This document shows, piece after piece, positions 1 to 8,824 of a stretch of 64,000 nucleotides of DNA. The DNA is from Cupriavidus pauculus. Lineage in GTDB: Bacteria; Pseudomonadota; Gammaproteobacteria; Burkholderiales; Burkholderiaceae. The stretch lies in NCBI RefSeq assembly GCF_002858765.1, contig NZ_PJRP01000008.1, positions 124,001 to 188,000 on the forward strand. The letters are read 5' to 3'. Position numbers and translations under genes: made by a program. Under the pieces are notes generated by a model, which ran no database searches, was not told the origin of the DNA, and saw only the letters and a list, made by a program, of their open reading frames with translations. Positions within the stretch are counted from its first letter, which is position 1. The number at the start of each line of letters is the position of its first letter.

Positions 1-2
1 TC

Positions 3-455
3 GCGCCCAACATGCTCACGCGGCGGCTGACCAAACTGGTGGATGAAGGCCTGCTGGCCCGCCGCCCCTACAGTGCCCACCCGCCGCGTGACGACTACGT
101 CCTGACCGCCCGTGGCCGCGACTTCCGGCCCGTGCTGCTGATGCTGATGGACTGGGGCACGCGCCACTTCGCGGACCAGGCCGACACCGTGCAGCTGGTG
201 GAGCGCCAGACCGGCCGCGCCGTGCGCATTGCGCTGGTGGACGCCGACACGGGCCAGCGCATCACCGAAACCGATCACTACATCGCCCCCGGTCCTGCGG
301 CCAGCCCGGCACTGCGGGCGCGCCTGGAGCGTTCGGCCACGGCGCAGGCACAGGCCATCCCGGCCGCCCCCCCGGCCGATGTCCCGGCCGATCCCATCGA
401 CACCTCCCCTCTCGCGCCTGCCACAGGCGTTCTCTCAGTACGGAGCCTTTCATGA
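3..455 (+). CDS. HxlR-family winged-helix transcriptional regulator, 5' part missing
   Basis: The reading frame is open to the left edge, so the true start lies outside the window. The visible part begins inside the winged helix (APNMLTRRLTKLVDEGLLAR, then a wing with PPRDDYVLTARGRDF), the pattern of HxlR-type repressors, followed by an unusual 60-residue Ala/Pro-rich tail. Its stop overlaps the start of the adaptor gene by 4 bases (ATGA), so it is the first visible gene of the efflux operon and probably controls it. HxlR proteins often respond to reactive or aromatic compounds; the ligand here cannot be read from sequence. Confidence 0.85.
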   Translation, partial: APNMLTRRLTKLVDEGLLARRPYSAHPPRDDYVLTARGRDFRPVLLMLMDWGTRHFADQADTVQLVERQTGRAVRIALVDADTGQRITETDHYIAPGPAASPALRARLERSATAQAQAIPAAPPADVPADPIDTSPLAPATGVLSVRSLS

Positions 456-1606
456 CTAGCAGCACCACAACCGCCAATCGCGCGCCCGCCGACGCCACTC
501 CGACCAAGGCCCGGCCCGGCAGGAAGGCCCTGCTGATCCGCACCGGCGGCGCGCTGATTGCGCTGGTTGCCGCCGGCTACGGCTACCACTGGTGGACCGA
601 TGCCCGCTTTGTGCAGGAGACCGACGACGCCTATGTGGGTGGCGACGTGACGCTGATCGCGGCCAAGGTGCCCGGCTATCTGACCGAAGTGCTGGTGACC
701 GACAACCAGGCCGTGCACGCGGGCGACCTGCTGGCGCGCATCGACAACCGCGACTACCAGGCCGCAGTGGCCAAGGCCGAAGGCGCCGTCGCATCCGAGC
801 AGGCCCTGATCGCCAATCTCGACGCCCGCGCCAAGCTGCAGGACGCCGTGATCGCCGAAGCCCGCGCCAACGTGGCCGCCACCGACGCGGAAACCGTGCG
901 CGCCCGCGATGACCAGGCGCGCTATGCAAGCCTGGTGGCCAAGTCGGCAGTGTCGATCCAGAGTTCACAGAAGGCCGATGCCGATTTCAAGCAGTCGGTT
1001 GCCAACGGCCAGAAGGCGAAGGCCAGCGTCGAGGCGGCCCGGCGGCAACTCGACGTCATCGCCACGCAGCGGCAGCAGGCCGAGGCGGCGCTGGCGCAGG
1101 CCATTGCCGAACGCGACCTGGCGCGCCTGAACCTGGGCTACACGGAACTGCGCGCGCCGGTGGACGGCACGGTGGGTAACCGCCGTGCGCGCGTGGGCGC
1201 CTATGCGCCAAGCGGCGGCCAGTTGCTGTCGATCGTGCCCGCGCGGGGCCTGTGGGTCGATGCCAATTTCAAGGAGGGCCAGCTGGCCCACATGAAGCCC
1301 GGGATGCGCGCCACCATCGTGGCCGACGTGATGCCCGGCAAGGTGTTCCATGGCCGTCTGGAAAGCCTGGCCCCCGCCACGGGCGCCCAGTTCAGCGTAC
1401 TGCCGCCTGAAAACGCCACCGGCAATTTCACCAAGATCGTGCAGCGCGTGCCGGTGCGCATCGTGCTGGACGATGCCGACGCACGACTCGGCCTGCTGCG
1501 CCCCGGCCTTTCGGTGGTCGCCGAGATCGATACCCATGCAGAGCCGGCGCAGGCCCCTGCGCAAGCCCACGATCCGCAGCAGGACCACGCACCGAGCCAG
1601 TCATGA
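452..1606 (+). CDS. EmrA/HlyD-type membrane fusion protein of a drug efflux pump
   Basis: 384 residues. There is a cytoplasmic N-terminus, one membrane helix at about residues 28-46, then the EmrA signature TDDAYVGGDVTLIAAKVPG opening the barrel-sandwich domain. A long Ala/Gln-rich coiled-coil hairpin (about 100-220) follows, then the returning lipoyl half (NLGYTELRAPVDGTVGNR) and a beta-barrel. This is the periplasmic adaptor that joins an inner-membrane MFS pump to an outer-membrane channel. It overlaps the regulator upstream and the pump downstream by 4 bases each, so the three are translationally coupled. No outer-membrane channel gene is visible here. The C-terminal 20 residues are His/Gln/Pro-rich and probably disordered. 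Confidence 0.9.
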   Translation: MTSSTTTANRAPADATPTKARPGRKALLIRTGGALIALVAAGYGYHWWTDARFVQETDDAYVGGDVTLIAAKVPGYLTEVLVTDNQAVHAGDLLARIDNRDYQAAVAKAEGAVASEQALIANLDARAKLQDAVIAEARANVAATDAETVRARDDQARYASLVAKSAVSIQSSQKADADFKQSVANGQKAKASVEAARRQLDVIATQRQQAEAALAQAIAERDLARLNLGYTELRAPVDGTVGNRRARVGAYAPSGGQLLSIVPARGLWVDANFKEGQLAHMKPGMRATIVADVMPGKVFHGRLESLAPATGAQFSVLPPENATGNFTKIVQRVPVRIVLDDADARLGLLRPGLSVVAEIDTHAEPAQAPAQAHDPQQDHAPSQS

Positions 1607-3246
1607 ATTCAGCCGTTTCCTCCAGCCCGGTGGCGCCTGCCGCAAACGCATCCGCCTCGTCCGGGCAAGTCGCGCCCCCCGCACTGCCGTCGCCGGCCGA
1701 CCTGCCCATGGCCACCCGGGTGCTGGCCTTCGGCACGATGTGCGTGGGCATGTTCATCGCGCTGCTCGACATCCAGATCGTCGCGGCGTCGTTGCGCGAC
1801 ATCGGCGGCGGCCTGTCCGCGGGCACCGACGAGACGGTCTGGGTGCAGACCGCCTACCTGATCGCGGAGATCATCGTCATTCCGCTGTCCGGATGGTTGT
1901 CGCGCGTGATGTCCACGCGCTGGCTGTTTGCCGCGTCGGCCGCAGGCTTCACGTTGACCAGCCTGCTCTGCGGCATCGCCTGGAACATCCAGAGCATGAT
2001 CGCCTTCCGCGCCGCACAGGGCTTTCTGGGTGGGTCGATGATCCCGATGGTCTTCACCACGGCGTTTGCGTTCTTTGCCGGACGCCAGCGCGTGGCGGCC
2101 GCCGCCATCATCGGCGGCCTGGCGTCGCTGGCGCCCACGCTGGGGCCTACGGTGGGCGGCTGGATCACCGACAACTTCTCGTGGCACTGGCTGTTCTTCA
2201 TCAACCTCGTGCCGGGCATCTTCGTGACCATCGTGGTGCCGATGCTGGTCAAGATCGACCGTCCGGACTGGTCGCTGCTCAAGGGCGCCGACTACCTGGG
2301 CATGACGATGCTGGCGCTGTTCCTGGGCTGCCTGGAATACACGCTGGAAGAAGGGCCGCGCTGGGACTGGTTTGGCGACCAGACCATCCTGACCACGGCC
2401 TGGATCTCGGGCATCGCCGGCATCGGCTTCCTGTGGCGGTCCCTGACGTTCGCCAATCCGGTGGTAGACCTGCGCGCGCTGAAGGACCCCAACTTCGCGC
2501 TGGGCTGCTTCTTCTCGTTCGTCACGGGCATTGGCATCTTCGCCACGATCTACCTGACACCGCTGTTCCTGGGGCAGGTGCGCGGTTACAGCGCGCTGCA
2601 GACCGGTCTGGCCATCTTCTCCACGGGCCTGTTTCAGGTGATGTCCATCCCGATTTACGCGTTCCTGGCCAACCGCGTGGACCTGCGCTGGCTGCTGATG
2701 TTCGGCCTGGCCCTGTTTGCGCTGTCGATGTGGAGCTTCGCGCCGATCACCCATGACTGGGGCAGTGCCGAACTGATGCTGCCGCAGGCCATGCGTGGCA
2801 TGGGGCAGCAGTTTGCCGTGGCCCCCACGGTGACGCTGACGCTGGGGGCCCTGCCACCCGCGCGGCTGAAGCTGGCGTCGGGCCTGTTCAACCTGATGCG
2901 CAACCTGGGCGGCGCCATTGGCATCGCCGCCTGCGCGACGATCCTGAACGACCGCACCAACCTGCACTTCCTGCGCCTGGCCGAACACCTCAATATCCGC
3001 AACGAAGCCATGACCGAGTTCCTGAGCCAGTCCACCGCGCGCCTGGCCACGCTGAGCAACGAGGTCGGCGACGGCAACGCGGCGGCCATCCGCCAACTGT
3101 GGACGCTGACCATGCGCGAGGCCCATACGCTGACCTATGCCGATGCGTTCATGGTGATCCTGGTGTGCTTTGTGGTGGCGATACCGCTGGTGCCGCTGAT
3201 GCGCAAGGTGATGCCGCCCAAGGCACCGTCGGCCGATGCCCACTGA
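1603..3246 (+). CDS. EmrB/QacA-type MFS multidrug transporter (DHA2 family, 14 TM)
   Basis: 547 residues with a Pro/Ala-rich cytosolic leader of about 35 residues, then regularly spaced hydrophobic helices consistent with the 14-TM DHA2 family. The motif-C-like segment (LASLAPTLGPTVGGWITDNFSWHWLFFINLVPG) in helix 5 is typical of proton antiporter exporters. Together with the preceding EmrA-like adaptor it should form a tripartite pump for hydrophobic or aromatic toxicants, powered by proton antiport. It starts inside the adaptor stop codon (ATGA). Substrate is unknown. Confidence 0.92.
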   Translation: MNSAVSSSPVAPAANASASSGQVAPPALPSPADLPMATRVLAFGTMCVGMFIALLDIQIVAASLRDIGGGLSAGTDETVWVQTAYLIAEIIVIPLSGWLSRVMSTRWLFAASAAGFTLTSLLCGIAWNIQSMIAFRAAQGFLGGSMIPMVFTTAFAFFAGRQRVAAAAIIGGLASLAPTLGPTVGGWITDNFSWHWLFFINLVPGIFVTIVVPMLVKIDRPDWSLLKGADYLGMTMLALFLGCLEYTLEEGPRWDWFGDQTILTTAWISGIAGIGFLWRSLTFANPVVDLRALKDPNFALGCFFSFVTGIGIFATIYLTPLFLGQVRGYSALQTGLAIFSTGLFQVMSIPIYAFLANRVDLRWLLMFGLALFALSMWSFAPITHDWGSAELMLPQAMRGMGQQFAVAPTVTLTLGALPPARLKLASGLFNLMRNLGGAIGIAACATILNDRTNLHFLRLAEHLNIRNEAMTEFLSQSTARLATLSNEVGDGNAAAIRQLWTLTMREAHTLTYADAFMVILVCFVVAIPLVPLMRKVMPPKAPSADAH

Positions 3247-3274
3247 CTCGACAGCGCAACAAGGTGACAAGGCG

Positions 3275-3502
3275 ATGATGCGTACCGTTCTTCCCCTGCT
3301 GCTGGCGGCGCTGGCCGTCGCCAGCCCGGCATCGGCGGCCTGGGCCGCCGGCCGGCCCCCGCGCGACACGTCGGTGGGCTGCGCGCGTGCCGACAACCAG
3401 TACTGCCGGATGCCTGGGGCGCCCGGCGCGGCTGACGACAGCACGCCCGGCGCGGTGGCACGACAACCGCTACACTCAGCACCAGAACAGGAGACAGCAT
3501 GA
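3275..3502 (+). CDS. Small exported protein of unknown function in the efflux operon
   Basis: 75 residues from the first of two adjacent ATGs, which has AAGG just upstream; an in-frame ATG at 3236 would overlap the pump gene but gives a poorer leader. Residues 1-22 form a clear Sec signal peptide (MMRTVLPLLLAALAVASPAS). The mature part is about 50 residues with two Cys (GCARADNQYC), which could form a disulfide, and a Pro/Gly/Ala-rich tail. I do not recognise the family. It lies 28 bases after the pump gene and overlaps the SDR start by 4 bases, so it belongs to the same transcript. Confidence 0.6.
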   Translation: MMRTVLPLLLAALAVASPASAAWAAGRPPRDTSVGCARADNQYCRMPGAPGAADDSTPGAVARQPLHSAPEQETA

Positions 3503-4275
3503 CTGCTACAGCCGCTACAGCCGATACAGCCGCGCCAGACGCCACCCAGACCCATCCGAAGGTTGCCCTGGTCATTGGCGCGGGCGACGCCACCGGCGGT
3601 GCCATCGCCCGACGGTTCGCCCGGGAAGGCTATATCGCCTGCGTGACCCGACGCACCGCCGACAAGCTGCAGCCGCTGGTCGACGGCATCCGCGCCGAAG
3701 GCGGCCAGGCGTTCGGCTACAGCAGCGACGCCCGCAAGGAAGACGACGTGGCGCAGCTGTTCGCGCAGATCGAGTCCGAGCACGGCCCCATCGAGGTGCT
3801 GGTGTTCAATATCGGCGCCAACGTCCCGAGCAGCATCCTGGAAGAAACGCCGCGCAAGTACTTCAAGATCTGGGAGATGGCGTGCTTCAGCGGCTTCCTG
3901 AACGGGCAGGCCGCCGCGCGCCGGATGGTGGCGCGCGGACGCGGCACCATCCTGTTCACCGGCGCCACGGCGGCGCTGCGCGGGGCCGCGAACTTTGCGG
4001 CATTTGCCGGCGCCAAGCACGCGCTGCGTGCGCTGGCCCAGAGCATGGCGCGCGAACTGGGCCCGCGCAACATCCACGTGGCCCATGTGGTGGTCGACGG
4101 CGCCATCGACACCGCCTTTATCCGCGACACGTTCCCGGAGCGCTACGCGCTCAAGGACCAGGACGGCATCCTGGACCCCGACCACATCGCCGAGAACTAC
4201 TGGTACCTGCACGCCCAGCCGCGCGACGCGTGGACGTTCGAGCTCGATCTGCGGCCGTATATGGAACGCTGGTAG
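3499..4275 (+). CDS. Atypical short-chain dehydrogenase/reductase-like protein lacking the catalytic Tyr
   Basis: 258 residues with a Rossmann fold. The dinucleotide loop is GAGDATGGAIA (residues 27-37) in place of the usual GxxxGxG. The catalytic Lys173 is kept, but the Tyr four residues earlier is Phe169 (NFAAFAGAK), the catalytic Ser position aligns with Ala156, and the usual NNAG is NIGAN. From memory, related SDR-like proteins share this Phe. It may bind NAD(P) without classical SDR chemistry, or use another residue. It is the last gene of the efflux operon, overlapping the small exported protein by 4 bases and ending at a strong hairpin. Confidence 0.8.
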   Translation: MTATAATADTAAPDATQTHPKVALVIGAGDATGGAIARRFAREGYIACVTRRTADKLQPLVDGIRAEGGQAFGYSSDARKEDDVAQLFAQIESEHGPIEVLVFNIGANVPSSILEETPRKYFKIWEMACFSGFLNGQAAARRMVARGRGTILFTGATAALRGAANFAAFAGAKHALRALAQSMARELGPRNIHVAHVVVDGAIDTAFIRDTFPERYALKDQDGILDPDHIAENYWYLHAQPRDAWTFELDLRPYMERW

Positions 4276-4281
4276 GCCCCT

Positions 4282-4312
4282 GGCAGGCAGGCCGCTAGGC
4301 CGCCTGCCTGCC
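4282..4312. terminator. Bidirectional hairpin terminator between convergent genes
   Basis: A perfect 11-bp inverted repeat, GGCAGGCAGGC at 4282-4292 and GCCTGCCTGCC at 4302-4312, with a 9-base loop. It sits between the SDR stop and the C-terminal end of the ketopantoate-reductase-like gene, whose stop codon lies in the loop. There is no U-tract on either side, so it may work as a hairpin barrier rather than a classic intrinsic terminator. Confidence 0.55.
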
Positions 4313-5218
4313 CTGGTAGACCTGCAGGTGGCAGAAGGCGGTGCGGCTCAGCGGCAGGTCGATACCCGCCTGGGCCGCACGCGCGATCAGGTCGCCGACG
4401 ATTGCATCGGCTTCGATGCGCGTGGCGCCCTGGGCAATATCACGCATCATCGACGCGGCCCATGTCGACGTCTCGTCAAGCAGACGGCCGCGCACATCGG
4501 CCAGCACCCCTGCGGACAAGGCGTGTCCGCTCAGTTCCGCCACGCCGCGGCATTCGTCGATGGCCTGCTCCATCAGCGCACGTCCATCGCGCGTCCTGAC
4601 GATATCGCCCACCGTGCCGCGCATCAGGCAGGTCATCAACGCGCCGGCGGCAATCATGACCCACTTGTTCCAGAGTTCCTGGTCGATGTCCGTCGACAGC
4701 GCTCGTACGCCCGGCGTGCGCGACACCAGCGCGTGGAAGCCGTCTGCCAGTGGCTGGGTGTCCTGCGTGCGGGCGCCGACAATGAGCTTGTCCACGCGCC
4801 CGGCGTGCAGGATCGAGCCATCCGGCGCAAGCGTGGTGGCGATGTACGACACGCCGCCCAGTACGTGGTCCCGGCCAAAGCGCCGGTCGAGCGTGTCGTA
4901 GGCCGACAGCCCATTGAGCAGCGGCAGCACCGCCGCACCGCCTGTCATGGCCGGGGCGATGGCGTCGATGGCCGCGTCGAGGTCGTAGGTCTTGCAGGCC
5001 AGCAGCACCAGGTCATGGCCGGAACCCACTTCATCGGCCACCACCGTGCGCACCGCGCCCTCGAAATTGCCCAGTTCGCTGCGTACGCGCAGACCGTGCC
5101 GCGCCAGCGCCTCGGCCCGTTGGGGCCGCACCAGGAAGGTGACGTCGGCGCCGGCCTCGATCAGCCGCGCGCCGTAGTATCCGCCCATGCCGCCGGCGCC
5201 CAGTACCAGTATTTTCAT
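4295..5218 (-). CDS. Ketopantoate reductase-family (PanE/ApbA) oxidoreductase
   Basis: 307 residues. The N-terminal [13 protein letters not shown] (residues 7-19) is the NADPH-binding loop, and [23 protein letters not shown] in the C-terminal half holds the conserved catalytic Lys region of 2-dehydropantoate 2-reductases. The family reduces ketopantoate to pantoate, but many bacterial genomes carry several paralogues with other 2-oxo acid substrates. It starts 9 bases after the thiolase stop with a GAGG site seven bases before ATG, so the two are co-transcribed. That pairing fits a degradative 2-oxo/3-oxo acid role better than pantothenate synthesis, which is an inference. Confidence 0.85.
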   Translation of the reverse strand: MKILVLGAGGMGGYYGARLIEAGADVTFLVRPQRAEALARHGLRVRSELGNFEGAVRTVVADEVGSGHDLVLLACKTYDLDAAIDAIAPAMTGGAAVLPLLNGLSAYDTLDRRFGRDHVLGGVSYIATTLAPDGSILHAGRVDKLIVGARTQDTQPLADGFHALVSRTPGVRALSTDIDQELWNKWVMIAAGALMTCLMRGTVGDIVRTRDGRALMEQAIDECRGVAELSGHALSAGVLADVRGRLLDETSTWAASMMRDIAQGATRIEADAIVGDLIARAAQAGIDLPLSRTAFCHLQVYQGRQAA

Positions 5219-5227
5219 AGCTTGCCC

Positions 5228-6415
5228 TCAGGAGATGGTTTCCAGCGCGAGCGCAATGCCCTGCCCGCCGCCAATGCAAAGCGTCACGATGCCGCGCCGG
5301 ATGCCGTCCGCCTGCATCGCGTACAGCAGTCGCGTGGTCAGCACCGCGCCAGTGGCGCCAATCGGATGGCCGTGCGCGATGGCGCCCCCGTCGACGTTGA
5401 TGATGTCGTGCGGCAGGCCCAGTTCGGCCGCCACCGCCAGCGGCACCGCCGCAAAGGCCTCGTTGATCTCGAAGCGCTCGACGTCACCGAGCGACCATCC
5501 CGCCCGTTGCAACGCCTGGCGTACCGCGGACACCGGGCCCAGGCCGAACAGGCCAGGCTCCACCGCACCCACGCCGTATGCCACCAGCCGCGCCAGGGGC
5601 GCCACGCCACGGCGCTCGGCGAAAGCGCGATCCGCCACCAGGACGGCGGCGGCACCGCTGTTGATGCCTGGGGCGTTGCCAGCGGTAATGGTGCCGTCGG
5701 GACGGAATGCCGGCTTCAGGCGGGACAGCCCTTCCAACGTGGTGTCGCGGCGCGCCGCCTCGTCGACGTTGAACGCCACGGTGCCCTGGCGGGTCTTCAG
5801 CGGCACGTCGACGATCTGGCCGGCAAAGCGGCCATTCGCCTGCGCCTGGGCAAAGCGTGACTGCGAACGTTCCGCCCAGCGGTCCTGCGCGTCACGACTG
5901 AGTGCGTAGCGCGCGGCAAGGTCTTCGGTGTGCCAGCCGGAATGCTGGCCCGAGAATGCGTCCTGCAGCCCATCGAGCAGCATGCTGTCGTGCAGCGTGG
6001 CGTCGCCCATGCGGGTGCCCCAGCGGCCGGTCGGCATCAGGTAGGGCGCGCGATCCATGTTCTCCATGCCGCCCGCCACTGCCAGGTCCATGTAGCCGAG
6101 GCGGATCTCGTCCGCCGCCGTGGCAATGGCCTGAGCGCCGGAACCGCATACCCGGTTGACCGTCATCGCCGGCACCGACACCGGCAGGCCGCCACCCAGG
6201 GCGGCTTGCCGGGCCGGATTCATGCGATTGCCGGCCTGCACCACGTTGCCGAACACGACACCGCCCACTTCGGCGGCGTCGATGCCGGCACGGCGCAGCG
6301 ACTCACGAATCACTGCCGCGCCAAGCTCGGTGGCCGGGGTGGCCTTGAGCGATCCGTTGAAAGCCCCGATCGCCGTCCGTACCGGGTGACACAACACGAC
6401 TTCCCTTGCACTCAT
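5228..6415 (-). CDS. Acetyl-CoA acetyltransferase (thiolase)
   Basis: 395 residues from the ATG at 6415, chosen because GGAGA lies five bases upstream; an in-frame ATG at 6427 overlaps that site. Thiolase hallmarks are present: nucleophile Cys90 in NRVCGSGAQAI, the C-terminal GHPIGATGA (His) and CIGGGQG (second Cys), and NEAFAA. It condenses or cleaves acetoacetyl-CoA or longer 3-ketoacyl-CoA in the cytosol. It is followed by the ketopantoate-reductase-like gene. Sequence alone does not separate a biosynthetic PhaA-type from a degradative enzyme. Confidence 0.93.
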   Translation of the reverse strand: MSAREVVLCHPVRTAIGAFNGSLKATPATELGAAVIRESLRRAGIDAAEVGGVVFGNVVQAGNRMNPARQAALGGGLPVSVPAMTVNRVCGSGAQAIATAADEIRLGYMDLAVAGGMENMDRAPYLMPTGRWGTRMGDATLHDSMLLDGLQDAFSGQHSGWHTEDLAARYALSRDAQDRWAERSQSRFAQAQANGRFAGQIVDVPLKTRQGTVAFNVDEAARRDTTLEGLSRLKPAFRPDGTITAGNAPGINSGAAAVLVADRAFAERRGVAPLARLVAYGVGAVEPGLFGLGPVSAVRQALQRAGWSLGDVERFEINEAFAAVPLAVAAELGLPHDIINVDGGAIAHGHPIGATGAVLTTRLLYAMQADGIRRGIVTLCIGGGQGIALALETIS

Positions 6416-6528
6416 CGCCATCTCCATGCAGTTACTTGCATAACGATAGCTTTGACTCTACTCCAGTTTTCATGATGGGTGCAATCTATTAATGGCGAGC
6501 CGTGGCGATGCGCGCCGCGCGTCACGCG

Positions 6529-7395
6529 TCACACACCTGGCGATCCGGTACGCAGGTCGGCCAGCATCTGTTCGGCCAGGAAGTCGCATGGCGGCCGGTT
6601 CGATGCGGCGCTGCGGGCCAGCACCACGTCCAGCGCCGGCAACGGCGGCAGGCCGTCTGCTTCGCCGAGCACGGCCAGATGCGCCGGGATACTGCAGCGC
6701 GCCAGCGGCGCCACCGCCAGGCCGGCCTCGACCATGCTGATCAGGCCCAGCAGGCTCGGACTTTCATACGATGTGCGATAGCGGATACTGGCCTGCTGCA
6801 GCGCCGCGATGGCATGCGCGCGCGCCGCGCTACCCGGAGCGAACACCGCAATCGGCAGCGGCCGTTCCTTCCAGATGGGCCTGCCGCCGCGCGCCGCCAC
6901 CCACGCCATCGGCTCCTGCCGGATCGTTTCGCCGGTAACGCCGCGCGTCTTCGTCAGGCACGCTAGGTCGAGCGTGTTGTCCTTGAGCAGCGGCACCAGC
7001 GCATTGCTGGCCATCCCGACGACGCGGATTTCCACGCGCGGATGCGCGGCCGCGAACTTGCGCAGCACCGTGGGCAGCAGTGACGACGCATAGTCGTCCG
7101 GCACGCCGATCGTGACCCGGCCGCGAACCTCGGGCCGCACCACGGCTGCCCAGGCTTCCTCGCGCATCGACAGCATGCGCCGGCCGTAGTCGACCAGCGT
7201 CCGGCCGTCGTCGGTCAACGCCACGTTGCGGGTGGTCCGCACGAACAGCGGCCTGCCCAGTACATCCTCGATGGTCTTGATCTGCATGCTGACCGCAGAC
7301 GGCGACCGGTGCAGCGCTTCTGCCGCCCGTGCAAACGAGCCGGCCTCGGCCACGGCCACCACCATCTCCAGGACGTCGAGATCGAGCTTCTTCAT
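6529..7395 (-). CDS. LysR-family transcriptional regulator, divergent from a LysE exporter
   Basis: 288 residues from ATG at 7395 (MKKLDLDVLEMVVAVAEAGS), the usual LysR N-terminus; a TTG at 7425 would add 10 residues. The winged HTH is AAEALHRSPSAVSMQIKTIE (about 22-41), followed by the periplasmic-binding-like effector domain. It faces the LysE/RhtB exporter across a 105-bp gap, a common arrangement in which the LysR protein senses the exported amino acid. The gap includes the AT-rich palindrome-like run CAGATTATCTG near 7405. Confidence 0.9.
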   Translation of the reverse strand: MKKLDLDVLEMVVAVAEAGSFARAAEALHRSPSAVSMQIKTIEDVLGRPLFVRTTRNVALTDDGRTLVDYGRRMLSMREEAWAAVVRPEVRGRVTIGVPDDYASSLLPTVLRKFAAAHPRVEIRVVGMASNALVPLLKDNTLDLACLTKTRGVTGETIRQEPMAWVAARGGRPIWKERPLPIAVFAPGSAARAHAIAALQQASIRYRTSYESPSLLGLISMVEAGLAVAPLARCSIPAHLAVLGEADGLPPLPALDVVLARSAASNRPPCDFLAEQMLADLRTGSPGV

Positions 7396-7500
7396 CGCAT
7401 CAGATAATCTGAATAATGCGATCAATATATCCCGTTTTACTTATTTATCGCGGAAATCGATACTGCCGCCATTGCCGATGAACGACGCGGGTGGACGCCG

Positions 7501-8133
7501 ATGAGAACGATGTACGAATTCCTGGCCGTGGGCGGCCTGCTGGCGGTCACGCCGGGGCCCAACATGGTCTACGTGATGGCGCGCTCGGTCTCGCAGGGCA
7601 CTCGCGCCGGCCTGATTTCGCTGGCGGGCGTGATGCTGGGATACCTGACCTATATGCTCAGCGCCGCCTTCGGCATCAGCGCTTTATTTCTGGCGATTCC
7701 CGGCGCGGGGCGTTTGCTGGGCCTGGCGGGTGCCGTCTACCTGCTGTACATGGCCTGGCAGATGCTGCGGCCCGGTGGCCGCTCGCCGCTGCAGGTGCAG
7801 GCGGTCGCCAGCGAACCGCCACGCCGGCTGTTTGCGATGGGAGCGATGACGAGCCTGCTCAACCCGAAGCTGGCGCTGGTCTTCCTGTCGATCCTGCCGC
7901 AATTCATCGACTACCGGGCTGGCGGCGTACTGGGCCAGACGCTGTCGCTTGGCCTGGCGCTGACCGTGGCATTTGCCGGCGTCAACGCGCTGGTGGCCAT
8001 GTCGTCGGGCCGTGCGGCGGCGCTAATGACCGGCCGCCCGCAGTGGCTGCTGGCGCAGCGCTGGGTGGCGGGCGGCATCCTGACCGTGCTCGGCGCCAAG
8101 ATGGCGCTCGATTTCTGGCACTGGACGCATTGA
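7501..8133 (+). CDS. LysE/RhtB-family amino acid exporter
   Basis: 210 residues, the standard size, with about six hydrophobic helices. The family signature TPGPNMVYVMARSVSQGTRAG lies at residues 15-35 and the second half has LLNPKLALVFLSILPQF. These inner-membrane proteins export amino acids such as homoserine, threonine or lysine by proton antiport. ATG codons at 7501 and 7510 are both possible. It is divergent from the LysR gene, which probably regulates it. Confidence 0.92.
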   Translation: MRTMYEFLAVGGLLAVTPGPNMVYVMARSVSQGTRAGLISLAGVMLGYLTYMLSAAFGISALFLAIPGAGRLLGLAGAVYLLYMAWQMLRPGGRSPLQVQAVASEPPRRLFAMGAMTSLLNPKLALVFLSILPQFIDYRAGGVLGQTLSLGLALTVAFAGVNALVAMSSGRAAALMTGRPQWLLAQRWVAGGILTVLGAKMALDFWHWTH

Positions 8134-8365
8134 AGGCGCCATGCTCCCATGCAGGCCGGCCTGCAGATAGCGACGACTGGTTTCGATGAACAGGGAGCGG
8201 GCAATCACGGAAAGCGTCATGGCGGTATCTCGGGACGATGTCAGAACGATGCCTGATCGTATCCGTTGCGCCGCCACCTGGCTGCTGTACAAGAGGCTCG
8301 GCCGCCTCTGCCGGACGCTTATTCGCCTCATCCGTTCGGATAGGGTGGCACCGCCCGCGCGCGGA
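8134..8365. other. Gap of 232 bp between convergent genes
   Basis: It holds a perfect 16-bp palindrome, TGCAGGCCGGCCTGCA at 8150-8165, just after the exporter stop. The reading frames here have no recognisable domain or ribosome site. I see no gene. Confidence 0.4.
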
Positions 8366-8761
8366 TCAGTCGTCGATATGGGTATAGAGCTTGTTGACGA
8401 TCTGCCAGTCGCCGCCGACGCTGAGCAGCGACAGGAAGTTGTAGTAGTTGTTGCCGGCCACCCTGACGCGCACCTTGGCCGAGGCGATCTTGCCAAGCAC
8501 GTCCACCGACAGGATCGACATGCCATAGGGGTCGTTGCGCGACGCCGGGCTTTCGCGTCCGGCCACGCCCTGCAGGTAGGCGTCGAGCGTCTTCTGCACG
8601 ATCTCGCCCCGGACTTCGGCAAACAGCAATGCGTCGGGGTGGAACGTGGCACGCAGCAACGCGACGTCGCCGTCGTATAGCGCGTCGAGATAGCTTTCCA
8701 GCAACTGCAGGATCTGCTGATGCGCGCCATCCACGGGCGCCCGGCGGCGGGAAACGGTCAT
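8366..8761 (-). CDS. NTF2-like / SnoaL-type small protein (nuclear transport factor 2 family)
   Basis: 131 residues. The pattern of an N-terminal helix (ILQLLESYLDALYDGDVALLRATFHPDALLF), a middle strand region and a C-terminal GGDWQIVNKLYTHI fits the putative lumazine-binding branch of the NTF2-like cone fold. Members act as hydrolases, isomerases or binding proteins; the substrate is unknown. ATG has GGAG six bases upstream. It is the last gene of the minus-strand run ridA, cupin, dsbA-like, NTF2-like, 63 bases after the DsbA-like gene. Confidence 0.75.
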   Translation of the reverse strand: MTVSRRRAPVDGAHQQILQLLESYLDALYDGDVALLRATFHPDALLFAEVRGEIVQKTLDAYLQGVAGRESPASRNDPYGMSILSVDVLGKIASAKVRVRVAGNNYYNFLSLLSVGGDWQIVNKLYTHIDD

Positions 8762-8824
8762 GATGGGCTCCTGATTGGTGGGGGCGGCCCACGCCGCCCC
8801 CCTGCTTCCATGGGTGCCGCGCGC

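Noticed and set aside
1609..4212. Very long minus-strand open frame (867 codons) opposite the efflux operon
   Set aside because: It is antisense to well-recognised genes, is rich in His, Gln and Arg as expected of GC-rich shadow frames, and has no domain.
3995..5860. Plus-strand open frame of 621 codons across the SDR, ketopantoate reductase and thiolase genes
   Set aside because: It runs through three well-supported genes in other frames and crosses a terminator hairpin.
8150..8165. Perfect 16-bp palindrome as a terminator
   Set aside because: It has no loop and no U-tract, so hairpin formation in RNA is poor; kept only as part of the gap description.
8186..8680. Plus-strand ORF starting in the gap after the LysE exporter
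   Set aside because: It mostly overlaps the NTF2-like gene antisense, has no ribosome site and no domain.
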